Shown: positions 1 to 11,898, numbered from the stretch's first letter. The stretch: 64,000 nt of DNA from Tupaia tana (GCA_026018925.1 JAKSZU010000005.1:20198779-20262778); one strand, 5' to 3'. The notes: a model not told the origin generated them from the letters alone. Numbers and translations: made by a program.

Positions 1-1245
1 ACTCTACTTTCCCACTCTGCTCTTTGGTCTCCACACACTGAGTGTCTGGGCAGGCCTAAGTGCACAGGAGTCAAGCATCTAAATACTTTTAAGGTCATTG
101 AACTTCTCAACACTAACTGAACCTTCTGCCTTAAGGAACACACTCTTTTCTATAAATCTGAACCCAAAATCTTTCGAGGATACTGTGTGGCAAAACACAG
201 TAGAGGAGACATTATGTCACAGAAAGACCAGAAACCACTGTGGAGGCACAAAAAATATGAGAAATCAAGATAATATTTCTGCCTTAAGGGAAAAGAACAC
301 TTTTTCATCATCCACAGACAATACAGTGGAACTCATGGAAATGTCTGATAGAGAGTTCAGAATATTCATAGTGACAAAACTAAATGAGATGCAAGAGAAA
401 AGAGACAATGAACTCCAGAAGATGAAGGAGAAAAGAGACGAGTTCCAGGAGGTGGGGAAGTTCTTGCATGATCTGAAAGAGTAAATACACACCCTTAAAA
501 AGAATCAAATGGAGCTGTTAGGGATGAAAGCTGTAATGCAGGAAATCAAAACCTCCCTCGGAAGTATTAAAAGCAGATTAGTTCATGCAAAAGATCGAGT
601 CTTGGATGTTGAAGACAAAACCTCTGATCTAGAAAAAATAACCGAAAAAACTAATTACCAAAAAAAAAAAAAAAATGAGAATACTATACAAGAAATACTA
701 GATACCATTAAATGCCCAAATATCTGGATAATCAGTATCCCTGAAGGTGAAGAAACTAGTAAGGGCATTGATAACCTACTCCATAAAATCCTGGAAGAAA
801 ACTTTCCAAATCTAGAGAGATAATCAAATATTCAGACCCAAGAAATACAAAGGACAAAGACAAGATACTAAAATTGGCAAGAGAAATGTCAGGTTACTTA
901 TAAAGGTTATCCATCAAGCTAACGTCAGAAACAATGTGAGAAAGCAAAGAATGGAAAATATATTCAAAGTGTTAAGTGAAAAACAGTTTCAACCAAGAAT
1001 ACTATACTTAGCAAGTTAATCCTTCATATGGGAAGAAAAGATAAAAACATTCTCAGATAAACTAAACCTGAAAAAATTTACCAACACCAGACCAAGCTCT
1101 TCAAGAAGTTCTGAAAGGAGTATTTTACCAGGAAAACTAAAGACACACATACAGAAATAAGAAAACAAAAAGCAACCAAGAAAATGACCAGCTTAATGCT
1201 AGAGACAAGAAATATCAATAACTTGGAATGTTAAATTCCAGAATT
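1..1245 (+). mobile_element. L1 fragment: 5'UTR end, degenerate ORF1 and start of ORF2
   Basis: This is a decayed LINE-1 in sense orientation. From about base 217 the translation matches the ORF1p (RNA-binding chaperone) encoded on the opposite strand at 35335-36150. It shares the REFRIF.VTKL segment, the heptad-rich coiled coil, and the DTIKCPNIWI and ILEENFPNLER segments. The frame is broken by a stop at 482-484, an A-run at 660-674, and a stop at 821-823. Beyond 821 the C-terminal ORF1 region is recognisable only at DNA level. About 1180-1240 resembles the ORF1/ORF2 junction of the complete copy, after which homology ends. It cannot be functional. Confidence 0.85.
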
Positions 1246-2206
1246 TAAATGGAAAGATCGGACCACAGTAACATTGCAAATTCAACAGAAGAAATATTAC
1301 TTACATAAGACTGAACTGGTGAAATACAATTTTATGACTTTTGAATGATTTTTTTCCTGTGCTTTGTTTTCCCAATTTAAGGATTTTTCTTTCTTTTGAG
1401 CTGTTGATAGGTTTAGCAATTTGTTAAAATGTTTATGCTTCTTGTTTGTTTGTTTCTTTAGATGGAAACATAAACTTTTCTCCCTTCCTGACCCCTCTAG
1501 AATTGGAAAATATTTGGGAGTATTTTTATTTGTGGCAGAATGGTTATTTGCATAAGTTAAAGAATACCTATTGGCTTGAATCAGAAATTGGAAAATACTC
1601 GTTATTGGACAGAGCTTTGACTGGAATGTCATACCTGAAGATTAAACCAGAAAACTATGTAACTAAGGCAGATCTCAAGTAGGCCAATACAAGCTCTTGG
1701 AAAGAAGACGTGGCAACATAAACAGTTCTGCCTAGCAGAGAGGATTAGAGAAGGTATATGAAAGAATTTGTACCATAAAATAACCTAGACTTTTCCAGCC
1801 CTGCATTGTAATCAATAGAGATTACAAAAGAGCAGCCGTAACCAGAACATTACCTTGAGGAAGACTTTGAAGGAAGAAAAAGAGACTGATCTTTGCTAGC
1901 AGATGGTATATCACAGAATACTAGGGTGGCAGGGCTGAACTGAAAAGGTTTATGTGTGACTTGTGTGCTGGGTGTTGCTTTGCAATAATTTGAGTAATTG
2001 ACATGCAAATATTTTTCTCAAAAATATTTAAAACCATACTGTCTCTGTTGTTATTAGAGTCACAAACAAAATTATAACAAATATTTTGAACATTATCTTT
2101 AAAATTCAGTTTTTTGAAGTTTTGAAAGTTGTTTATTAATTGTCAAGAACTATGAAGTATGAGTTAATTTTTTTGATATATAAAGTAAATTGGAAAAATG
2201 TAAAAA
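1246..2206. other. Unassigned AT-rich interval
   Basis: No repeat family or gene was recognised. It contains one modest open frame (1446-1682, +, 78 codons) preceded by a T-rich stretch ending in TTTAG at about 1461, which resembles a splice acceptor. The peptide has no motif I recognise. It separates the 5' L1 fragment from L1 3' sequence at 2207, so it may be an insertion or part of a rearranged element. Confidence 0.4.
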
Positions 2207-2610
2207 TTGATAAATGATAAAAAAATTTTAAAAAGAAAAAGAAAACAAAGAGACTCTGGCATTGATCTAAAGTGGATGAATACGGAAGATTTAATGCTGA
2301 GTGAAGCAAGCCAGACTATGAAAGAGAAACATTGTATGTCCCCATTTAATATATACTTAATGTCTGCACCTTATAACAGAAACAGAAAGACTGGAAGATA
2401 TAAGGGCATGGAGAGCAAGTATAGATAGCAGAAACAGTGTGGGAGGAGCATGAACAATGTGTGTGTGAAGGGGATGACAGGGAAAAAATCAAGGAGGAAA
2501 AAAAAAAAAGAATAACCATAATCATTTAATGAACACAAAAATGGGAAATTATCTAGTGCTGATATATGTATGATAGTATCTTTGAATGAGCTAATATACA
2601 ATGTATTTGT
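2207..2610 (+). mobile_element. L1 3' end fragment
   Basis: The translation LKWMNTEDLMLSEASQTMKEKHCMS corresponds to the L1 region just after ORF2 that also occurs on the minus strand near 17.85 kb and 31.1 kb (KWKNVEDLL.S.A..TMKE.HCM). It is followed by AT-rich 3'UTR-like sequence. It may be the far end of the element starting at base 1, with the middle deleted or replaced. Confidence 0.7.
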
Positions 2611-3324
2611 GATGAAAAAAATCCATTTTGCATGCTATAAAGATGTACCTGAACCTTGGTTGATCATGTGGAATCCAACTTTTTTTTTGTGCAGCATTTA
2701 AACACTATGTGATGGGATTGACCCAAGTTTCTCATTTTAGAGCAAAGCTGAAAAATGTTTAAGTTTAATGAAGAAGACATGTCAAAAACCAAGATAGGCT
2801 GAAAGTTAAAATTCTTGTGCCAAATATTTAGCCCAGTTGTAAAGGAAAAGAGAAAGTTCTTAAAATAAATTAAAAGTGCTTCTCCAGTGAACACATGAAT
2901 AAATAAGAACACAGTGGTTAAACATAAACAATATATGTATTTTTAAAAGCAGAAAAGTCAGGAGTTTCTTTAATATGTACCAACAACTACTGTAAAAGAG
3001 AATAATGATTGAACTAATTTTTCTAACTGAAATACAATTTTAGGTTAGTTTTTAAAATATAGTGAATACTATCCTATCCACAGCACTGTACATTTTATTA
3101 ATATTTTTATAGGAAGTGGTTCATAATCAATTCTTTTCAAATTATTATAAATTATAAAACTATAAATGTTTTTATTTTAAAGAAGGCACAAACTGTAATT
3201 TTCTTAGCTACCATTTAGTCATTATTTTAATGCTCTATGTTTAAAATATGCAAACAAAAATAACTCTTGCCAAGCAATAAGTAATAAATTATTAGATTGA
3301 ATCTTAAAAAAAAAAAAGAAAAAA
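2611..3324. other. Unassigned AT-rich sequence
   Basis: Intergenic, very AT-rich sequence with short A/T homopolymers, including an A-run at 3307-3318. I see no ORF or repeat family that I can support. Confidence 0.4.
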
Positions 3325-5023
3325 GCAACAGCTTTTATGCTGATATGCATAAAGTTTTAGTGAGTCTGGATAGAAAATCAAATCAGTAATAAGATACCCT
3401 TAGCCAAAACCTAATCTGGAGCAAAGCCCGAACTCTCTTCAATTCTGTAAAGTCTGAGAAAGGCAAGGAAGCTGCAGAAGAAAAGTTTGAAACTACTGGA
3501 GGTTGATTCATGAGTTTTAAGAAAATGTCATCTTCCTACTGTAAAAGCGCAAAGTGAAACAGCAAATATTGATATAGAAACTGCCTCAAGTAATTAATAA
3601 AACCTAGCTAAGACAATTGTTGAAGGTGGCTATACTAATAACATACTTTCAATGTAGACAGAATAGCCTTCTACTGAAAGATGTTACCTAGAACTTCCGT
3701 AACTTTCAGAGAGGAAAGGAAAAGGCGATGTCTGGCTTCAAAGCTTCAAAGGGTAGGCTGACTCTGTTTAGGGCAAACGTAGCTGGTGAATTTAAGTTGA
3801 AGCCAATGCTTCTTTACGATTTTGAAAATTCTGGGACTTTCAAGAATTATGCTAAATTTACTCTGCCTATGTCCTACACATGGAAACACAAAGTTTGGAT
3901 GATAGCACATCTGTTTATAGCATGGGTTATTGATCTTAAACCCACTATTGACCTTACTGCTAAGAAAAAAAATATTTCAAAATATTGCTATTCCTTAACA
4001 GCACATCTGGAGCTATATAGAAATTAATGTTGTTTTCATGACTGCTAGCATTACATCCATTTTTGTAGCCAATGGATCGTAATTCTAACTTTCAGGTCTT
4101 ATTATTTAAGAAATACATTTTGTAAGGCTGTAGCTGCCATAGATTGTGATTCTTCTAATGAATGTAAACTAAAAAAAATCTGGAAAGGATTCACCATTCT
4201 AGATGTCTTTGAAAATAGTTGTAATTCATAAGAGACGATCAAAATATCAATAGTAAGAGGATTTTAGAAGTTGATTTCGACCTCCATGTATAACTTTGAG
4301 GAGTTCAATACTTCAGAGAAAAAGTAATTGTTGATATGATGGAAACAGTAAAAGAGCCATCATTAGCAATGAAGCCTGAAGATGTGACTGAATTACTGCA
4401 ACTCTCATAATTTAACTAGAATGGATGGAAAATTCATTCTTATGGAAGAGCGAAGTAAATGGTTTCCTGGGATGGAATTTACTTCTGGTGAAGATGTTCT
4501 GAACACTGTTAAAATGACAACAAAAGATTTAAAATATTGTATAAATTAAGTTGATAAAGCAGTATCAGGATTTGAGAGGACTGCCTCCACATTTTGAAAG
4601 AAGTTCTATGATGAGTAAAATGCTATCAAACATCATCACATGCTGCAGAGAAATCATTCATGAAAAAATGCAGCAAACTTTATTGTTATCTTTAAGAAAT
4701 TGTCACAGCAACTCCAAACTTCAGCAACACCATCCTCATCAGTGTAGCCATCATGAGCAATGAAGCAAGAACTTCCACCAGCAAAAAGATTATGACTTGC
4801 TAATGGCTCAGATAATTGTTAGCATTTTTTAGCAGTTAAGTATTTTTAAATTAACATACATACTTTTTAAAGGCATAATGTTTTACACATTTAATATACT
4901 ACAGCATGGTAAACATAACTTTTATATGTACTAGGAAACCAAAATGTTAGTTTGATGCACTTTATTGCAATGTTTATTGCGGTGGTCTGGAACTGAACCC
5001 ACAATATTGTGGAGATATGCCTG
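3325..5023 (+). mobile_element. Tigger1-type DNA transposon fossil (pogo superfamily)
   Basis: This is a cut-and-paste transposon of the Tc1/mariner-pogo group that encoded a DDE transposase. The clearest remnant is the 99-codon frame at 3728-4027. It contains MSGFKASKGRLTL followed by transposase-core segments (LKPMLLYDFEN, KNYAKFTLP). DNA-level similarity to Tigger1 continues to about 4800 through many stops, including the segment near 4440-4500 corresponding to 'RKWFLEME'. The 3' terminal inverted repeat reads to ATATGCCTG at 5015-5023, followed by the expected TA (5024-5025). The 5' terminus is missing. Tigger1 belongs to an ancient placental radiation, so this copy is inactive. Confidence 0.88.
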
Positions 5024-6888
5024 TAGAATAAAAATTATTAAATTCCTAGTAATAAATGTAATAAAAAATTGTTAAAACCTCTACATTGAAAACTATAATA
5101 TATTGCTGAGAGAAGTTTAAAAAAGACCTAAGTAAGTGGAAAGATATACCATGTTTATGGATTAAAAAAAATCAATATTGTGATGTTTTTATTTTTTAAT
5201 TTTATCATAGATCCAAGGTAATTTATGTAAAATTTCTATAATTCTATAAAAATTTCTACAGATATTAATTTTTTTTGTTAAAACTTAATAAAGTGATTCT
5301 AAAATTTATATAGCAATACAAAGTATTTAGACCTGACAAAAACAATCTTGGAAAGAAAGATCCAGGTTAGAGGAATTATGTTTCCTGGTTTTAATACATA
5401 CTATTGCATAAAGCCATAGTTTCTAAGTCAGTACAGTATTTAGATATAGAAAGACAAATACATCTATAGACTGGAATAGAAAGACCAGAGTTAGAAGCAA
5501 ATAGATATGATGTAATAACTTTTGACAAAGATGGCAGAACACTTAATAGAGAAAGGAGAATCTTTTTAGCAAACAGTGGAGGATAAAATTGTATGAGAAA
5601 AATTTAATTTCTATATCATACATAAAAAATTAATTTGAAGTGGCTTATAGAAATAACAATGAGAGCTAGAATCATCTATCTTTTAAGCAAAAACATAGGA
5701 GAATGACTTAATAATTTTGGGATAGACATAAATTTCTTATAGAGGACATAGAAAGCTACAACACACTAAATAGTAAAATATAATAAATTGGGCTACATAA
5801 AAATTATTAATCCCATCTCTCAAAAACCAGAAGAAAATACTATACATGTATCTTAAAAAGGTCAGGGGAAAATAACATACATATATCTGAAAGAAAATCT
5901 CAGGCCAGGAGAAAATACCATAGATATATCTGAAAAAAAGCTTGTATCCAGAAGATATAAAGAATTTTTACAAGTCAATATTAAAATAGAAAAACAAGTC
6001 AGTAATAAAATAGAAAAAAGGAGTAAGAAATTTGAAAAAAAGACATTGCACAAAATAGGATCTCTGAATGGTCAAAAAGTACATGAAAAGATCCTTAATA
6101 ATCACCAGTTGTGAATAAAATGCAAATTAACTTCCCATGAAATACCACTTCACACACAAATAGAAGGACTAAAGTAAAAATATACAATGTACTCATGCTG
6201 GGAAAATTCATTGTGCCTGCTGAAATGATATAGAGTGATTGGGTGTATAAAAAAATAAAAAATAATAAAAATAAAATGGAGATAAAAGGGAAAAAATACT
6301 GTCAACACTCAGATTGACAAAAATATAGATCAACCAGAACTTTCATACTTTACTTGAGAAATTGTGAAATGGTACAAGCACTTCAGAAAACTAGTGCTAT
6401 TTTTTTTTTTTTAATCAAGCTAAATACCCATCTTTTACATCACACAGTAATCCCACTGTTGGGCATTTACTCAAGAGAAACAAAATCATATGCCCACAAT
6501 AAGTCTCAACAAAAATGTTTATAGAAGTCTCATTCATAAAACCCTTAAACTAGGTATAACCTGATGTCCATGCACATGAGAATGAATAATCAGATACATT
6601 TTCATGCACGAGAAAGAAAAACTACTGTTAATATGCAAAGGTGTGAATATGTTGAAGGCCCTTAGCAGCAATATAACCCTCTGTGATGCTGGCCTCACAT
6701 GTGAAAGTCCCGTATTTGTACCACCAGGCCTCCCTGTACATGCCTGGTGTTTGTGTGCCTGTTTCAGGCCAGCTGAATCTGGAAGTGCATCACGGTATCA
6801 AGATGCTATTGGGAGTGACTCTCTTTCTGTCTGTTTTTGTAGACAAATAACTTAGAAAAGATTGTGTTGAGTGAAAGTGTCAGAAACA

Positions 6889-7154
6889 GGGCCAGCAGGT
6901 GGCATGATAGATAAGGTGCTAGACTCCCACATGGCCAACTGCAGTATGAGTCCTGGACTTGGTGGCTTGAAAGTCACGGCAGGTTCATGTGCATATGTGC
7001 CCTAAAACCCGAAAGGAGATTGGAGAAGAAAGGAGAAGAAAGGATTACAGTATGGTCATCCCCCCACCCCGGAGGGGAGGGTGTGATTTCTCACATTCTT
7101 TCTCTTTCTCTCTCCCTCACTCTCTGGTGAGTGCACATGCCCTATGGCAAAAGC

Positions 7155-7190
<36 letters not shown>
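6889..7190 (+). mobile_element. Family A tRNA-derived SINE
   Basis: The head GGGCCAGCAGGTGGCATGAT starts the element, followed by the tRNA-like region, the GGAGAAGAAAGGA body, a C-run/G-run hairpin, a CT-rich tract and a 34-base A tail (7157-7190). A perfect 9-bp target-site duplication, TCAGAAACA, flanks it at 6880-6888 and 7191-7199, which defines the ends. It lies inside the old L1. Confidence 0.93.
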
Positions 7191-7193
<3 letters not shown>

Positions 7194-7221
7194 GAAACAT
7201 GCAGTACAATTCCATTTATAG

Positions 7222-7587
7222 CAGTTTCCTCTTATCCATGGGGGATATGTTTCAAGACCCCTAGTGGAAGCCTGAAACTACAGATAATACTGAACCTTAT
7301 ATGTACTATGTTTTTTCAGTCTGGTAACTGAGAGGGTTGCTCCATGACAGATGGCAGGTAGTAGACACAGCATGGATATGCTGGACAAAGGGTGGGGGTG
7401 ATTTATGTGCTGGTTGGGACAGGGCAGGACAGAATTAGACTTCATTATGCTACTCAGAAATGGCACACGATTTAAAGCTTATGAATTGTTTATGTGTGGA
7501 ATTTTCCATTTAATATTTTTGGATCTCATTTGACTATAGGTAACTGAAACTGCAGAAAGTGTAACTGCGGTTAAGAGGGGACAACTG
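7222..7587. mobile_element. Non-autonomous Tigger-family MITE
   Basis: The termini are inverted repeats: the left begins CAGTTTCCTCTTATCC, and the right ends GGACAACTG next to TA. The interior follows the familiar pattern 'GGATATGTTTCAAGACCC...CTGAAAC' and, near the right end, 'GGTAACTGAAACTGCAG'. This is typical of ancient Tigger-derived MITEs (MER44/MER8-like; exact subfamily not certain). It is inserted in the old L1 3'UTR. Confidence 0.8.
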
Positions 7588-7825
7588 TATGTGTTGTTCT
7601 AAGTCAGGCAAAGCAATTGTGTATCAGAACAGAAAATAGTTGTTTCTGAAGGGAAGGACTGACTGAGAAGAAGTATGAGAGAACTTCCCAGGGTGAGGGA
7701 GGTGCTCTGAATCTCGGTTTGGGTTGTGTTAATAGTTACATGGGTGTATACAATACTGAGGATGTGTGCACTTGGTTTTATGTAAACTGTACCTCAGTAC
7801 GTACATTATGAGTCTTTTCATTTTT

Positions 7826-8080
7826 TCCCCTTTCCTTTTCTTCTTTCTTTTCCTTCCCTATTTCCTTTTCCCTTTCCTTTTCTTCTTTCTTTTCCTTCCC
7901 TATTTCCTTTTCCCTTTCCTTTTCTTCCCTTCCCTTCCCTTCCCTTCTCATCCCATCCCTCCCCTTTCCTTCCTTTTCCTTTCTTTCTTTTCCCTTCCCT
8001 TCCCTTTTTCTTTTTCCCTTCCTTCCTTCTGTCTTTCCTTCCTTTTTTCTCTCTTTCTATTTTTCTTTCTTTATCGTCGT
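7826..8080. repeat. Polypyrimidine tract with 42-bp tandem repeat
   Basis: About 250 bases are almost pure C/T on the plus strand. A 42-bp unit occurs twice exactly (7831-7872 and 7873-7914) and starts a third time at 7915. It then degrades into (CCCTT)n and (CCTT)n. Because 42 is a multiple of three, both strands show open frames (112 and 119 codons) of low-complexity Pro/Phe/Leu or Lys/Gly/Arg. These are not genes. Confidence 0.9.
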
Positions 8081-8269
8081 TATGTAGTCTATCTATGTTT
8101 ATGAATGTAGTCCAGTTTTGACAAAAAAGAAAAAATGAAATCCAGGAACATTTGAGTAATGTTGACTTGTACTCCACAGTATCACAGGGTGGCTAATAGG
8201 AAGCATTTCAGCAGGAGTTAGACCTCAATATAGTATGTATTTCATTTTGACAAATGATTAACTATATCC
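8081..8269. other. Unassigned spacer
   Basis: No repeat or gene was recognised between the pyrimidine tract and the MIR-like repeat. Confidence 0.4.
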
Positions 8270-8425
8270 TTCAGCAAATAACTCTTTAACTACCACTTTC
8301 TCACCTTTAAATAGGAGTATTAATGTCTACCTTCCAGAATTGGGAAGAGAAAGCTAGAACGAGGGTGCTAAAACAGTGCTGGGCATTCAGCAGCTGTTCA
8401 ACTAATGGCAGTTGTGGTGAAAATG
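8270..8425 (+). mobile_element. MIR-like ancient SINE
   Basis: The order of short blocks matches the MIR central and 3' parts: 'CTTTAACTACC...TTTCTCACCTTTAAATAGGAGTATTAATGTCTACCT' and then 'ACAGTGCTGGGCATTCAGCA'. It is highly diverged, as expected for a mammalian-wide repeat. Confidence 0.6.
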
Positions 8426-8534
8426 AGTGTCACTTAGGAGGGCAGTTTTAGGAGCTGCCTTTGTACATGTATTGCCTCTGGCTGGAATATTCTGATCATT
8501 ACCTCTTCTTAACATCCAAGTGATTTTTCCTAGA

Positions 8535-8592
8535 TTTATTTATTTATTTATTTTGTCAAAAGGTGCATGCACTTGCCAGAGAAACATTTACA
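8535..8592 (-). mobile_element. Truncated family A SINE (3' end only)
   Basis: (TTTA)n followed by 'AGGTGCATGCACTTGCCAGAGA' equals the 3' end of family A in reverse (A-rich tail, then the segment next to the CT tract). The rest of the element is absent. Confidence 0.55.
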
Positions 8593-8599
8593 TTTTTAA

Positions 8600-11015
8600 T
8601 AAAACCGTAAGTTATTATAAGATGTGATGTTCCCTTTAAGCATTTTTGAAAAGGTGAACTTATTATTGACTGCACTGTACATAATGAGGCAGAACTTTAA
8701 ATGTGTGAGAGGATTTATCAAACAGAGTTCAATCAGTTCAGAACTTTTCCTAGTTCTCAGGTGGCCAGATAATTATCTACCTATACCCTTGCGTCCTGAT
8801 GATATGTTTGTTCTCTTCATTGTTCTTGTGAGAAGGAAGCCTTAGACACTTCCTACAAAACAATTTCCTTATTTTGTAAAGAAATCTGCATGTCTCTGTT
8901 TTCTATCTCTGTTTTCTCCACAGCACCTGTCTTATCATTTTTACTTAAGCCCATGTTGAATACAGAAGGCACAGGAGACAGAAATGTTCCTGCTAGTTTT
9001 CCTAGCTGGGTGAGGCGAGGAGCAGGTGCAGAGTTCACTTCATGTAATGTTTGATGGTTTTGTCACCACAGTCCAATTTGGGTTGATACAGTATGATTCA
9101 CTGTGTCTTTCTTTTGAGAATCAAGAGTACAGTGTACACATGATTTTATTCTTTCTTATATCCTTCAAAGGAGGAAAGAGAGGGAAAAAGAGGAAAGAGA
9201 GAGAAAAGGAGGAAAGAGAGGGAAAAGGAGGAAAGAGAGGGAAATGCCATTTTGCAAATTGTATATGAGAAAGCAAAGAAAGTGAGAGATGGAACGGATG
9301 GATTTATACCATATATGTAGCATTCACCTTCCGAGGATCACACAGGATTTGTGGAAGAGTAAGAGTCATTGATCATGTTGCCCAAAACACTGTAGAGTGG
9401 TAGGAAAGTTTTAGAAACTTATACTTCTAAGTAAATTTCATGAAGATTCTACCTGAAATGAAAATATCTATCATGACAATACATAAGTGAATTTTACAAT
9501 ATCTACTTCAGTGTATCTGTAAAGTTCATCTAGTCTGTCTCCAGATTCATGCTCATGTCTTGCCCAGCGTGCTCCCAGTAGTGAAGCCAATTGCAGAGCA
9601 GACTGGGGGTGATGTGGTTGGCACACAGAAATTCACTAATGGACTGAAGATCCTGAGGTCCTGCCTTGGCTTAGGGGAGCTCTGTTCAAAGGTGTCCCTA
9701 AAAAAAAATCCTTCTCACTCTTTGCATTTTCTCTGTGGAGGTGGAATTCCCTTCCTTCTGGAAATGATAGATGAGGTGAGGTGATCTTCCTTGCGCAGGC
9801 TGCAGTGCTCTGGGAATTTCTTACCATAGAAATAAGATGACTGGCATTCTCTTGTTTTATTGGTCACTGCGTGGTTTGGGTTATATGAAGACCTTTATGT
9901 CAGGGTCACGGTGAGAGGCAGCTGAAAGCATTTAGAAATAGCAACCATGAACTAATGTGAGAATTTAACAGAAGAGGATGAAAATTTAACTGCTATTTAA
10001 TAGGCACAGAGGGCCTAGAGATCAAACTGGAGAGAAGTTCTGATTCCATGCCAGAGTCACTCTACCATATGGATTTCCTCTACCAGGGCATTTATTTCAC
10101 ATCTTCACGTAGTTTCCAGAAGAAGAAAAATATTATTTCTATGAACATGGAGAGAGCACATAACTGAAGTTAGAGAACAGTGATTTCTTTTAATGAGAGT
10201 AAGTCAGGCTAAGTAGCTTTTAATTTGAAGTTTATAGTTCCCAATTAATTTCATTTGCTTCCTTGGTTCAAGCTTACCAAAAAGGCATGGCATTGAAATG
10301 AGGAAGCCACTTTCCTCCAGGGTACAGAGGCAAATTGGCCCATATCCAACCTGAGGAATTCTATGTTACCTACCTATATTGCCCCTACTGTTCAAATTAG
10401 ATGCCAAGAGGATTTTCCTTCTCGGTCCAAAACAGGCATAGAGCTTTATTCTGCCGCTGTGAGGCAGCTGGCTTTCACCTTAGGGCAATTGCCCAGTGAG
10501 TTCTCATTGAACACATGATTATGGATCATAAGCTGGTGAAACACTGAGGATTCTTGAGGATGATTAAGAGACAGTGACAAATATTTCCCTCCACATTCCT
10601 ATTACTCACCTCTGTAATGATGGCCAGCCTTTTAAGGATATTTGGATATTTAACCTTCAGGGAACATCATGTTTTCCTGTCTTCTCTGGGGAGAATGAGA
10701 AAAGAGCAATACTCAAAAACCCTGAGGAGGAGCTAGTGGATGGTAGAACTGTGGCCGGGAACCCCGAGAATATTCAGAGACCTGTCAGCTAGAGGAAGGA
10801 ATGACTGCAGGGATGGGGCAGCAGTTACTAGTTCAGGTAAGGCTTAAGCTGAAGGGTGGATTCTGAAGCAGATTGATCAGATGGAAAGGCAAGTAAATTG
10901 AGTTTTCTCTGAGGAGCAGAGGAGACAGGAGACCAAAGTACGGTGAAGGGATCTGGTGAAGGAAAAGGAGATGGCAATCCAATTGTAGATCTACAGTGTA
11001 ATGGGAAGCCAAATA
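8600..11015. other. Mostly unique intergenic sequence
   Basis: Apart from the 19-bp minisatellite at 9170-9244, I recognise no repeat family here. Base composition is more balanced than in the flanks (for example 9540-9830 and 10400-10560). Open frames up to 86 codons occur on both strands without homology or splice context that I can support. Confidence 0.5.
9170..9244. repeat. 19-bp purine minisatellite, four units
   Basis: The unit GGAGGAAAGAGAGGGAAAA begins at 9170, 9189, 9208 and 9227. The second unit has two or three substitutions and the last is one base short. It is purine-only on the plus strand. Confidence 0.9.
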
Positions 11016-11019
11016 AGAA

Positions 11020-11145
11020 GGGTCTTCCAAAAGTTTGTGGAAAATTATATGGTATAAAAACTGTGCATGCATTTCAATTTTGGAGGCATCCAAATAGATT
11101 TGTACTTTAATTCTGTTTATCCCATGAACTTTTCAAAGTATTCTC
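11020..11145. mobile_element. Mariner-like MITE (family M1)
   Basis: The left end reads GGTCTTCCAAAAGTTTGTGG and the right end CCCATGAACTTTTCAAAGTA, forming imperfect inverted repeats around an AT-rich centre containing TGTGCATGCATTTCAATTTT. Related copies occur at 13951-14344, 23787-24121 and 54860-54990. Confidence 0.75.
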
Positions 11146-11697
11146 ATTTAATATGCCAGGAAGTAGCATTGTCAGGTGACTAAAAGGTCCTCGATCAGTC
11201 AGTGATTTCAAAACTGCAAGTTTTAAATAAGAACATGGCACTCTCTGAAGGCACACGGTTTTCTTTTGGCAAGTGATTTGGAGCTTGTCTGACCAGATAT
11301 TATGGCAGCCATTCTGTTTTGAGCCAGGGTATAATTAAATGACTTCTTAAGATGGATTTTATTCACATGCATTTGCAACCTGTCTCAGGGGAGCTGATTA
11401 AGCCCTTGCTGTGCTGGTGTTTCCTTCTCCTATCCTCAGTAGTGCACATTTAATTTCTCCTGATCATTGAATAGCTGTCGTAGACATGGGACTGTGGCTG
11501 ACTGCTTCAGAAATGGCAAAGGTTATTGTGCCTGTGATAAGCTCACAGAGGAAGTAAGAAAATGGAAGTAGAGTAGTTCCATTTGATGTTTTTGGTTCAA
11601 GGAATTTTTTGGAAGACCATTTGTAATCTGTTTAGTTGGGTGCACCTTCCTCAGCTTGTACTTGTAGATGTGAAGACAAGTTGAAAAACCCATTTAA
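11146..11697. other. Unique intergenic sequence
   Basis: I recognise no repeat, gene or RNA signature here. Confidence 0.45.
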
Positions 11698-11898
11698 AAA
11701 TATATTATTGGTTTATTTGTTGAGAAACAGAGTCACACTTTTGACAAGGTCTCATACCCCAAACTACCCAAGTCTCAGTGGGCTTAGACCAAGGACATGT
11801 ATGCACCTGATGCATAAAGAGAGGTCCCCGGATGTGAACCCAGGATCTTATTCCATGCAGGCCCAGTTATGTTACCAGTGTGCCATCACCTGACCTCC
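11698..11898 (-). mobile_element. Family B tRNA-derived SINE
   Basis: Read on the minus strand, the head is GGAGGTCAGGTGATGGCACA, with a pol III A-box-like TGGCACACTGGTAAC and a B-box-like GGGTTCACATCC. It then runs through the family B body to an A-rich tail at 11698-11715. Confidence 0.85.

Larger units (their letters stand above)
5040..7815 (+). mobile_element. Old L1 (L1M-type) 3' half, interrupted by two insertions
   Basis: This is a heavily diverged L1 in sense orientation. From about 5070 it follows the typical end of ORF2 (the DNA region around 'WKDIPC'). At 6120-6500 it follows the pre-3'UTR region (a 'cccactgttgggcatttac'-like stretch at 6451). At 7590-7800 it follows a 3'UTR ending in the ATGTAAACTGTACCTCA form. 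No frame survives. It is split by a family A SINE (6889-7190) and a Tigger-derived MITE (7222-7587), both younger than the L1. The stretch 6640-6845 fits poorly and may be another insertion. Confidence 0.75.

Noticed and set aside
6889-6970. tRNA gene
   Set aside because: The tRNA-like head with A and B boxes belongs to a SINE; no complete cloverleaf with a 3' end, and dozens of copies have SINE bodies. The same applies to all other tRNA-like heads here.
7766-8177. Overlapping 112- and 119-codon frames on both strands
   Set aside because: They are translations of a polypyrimidine tandem repeat whose 42-bp unit preserves frame; low-complexity peptides only.
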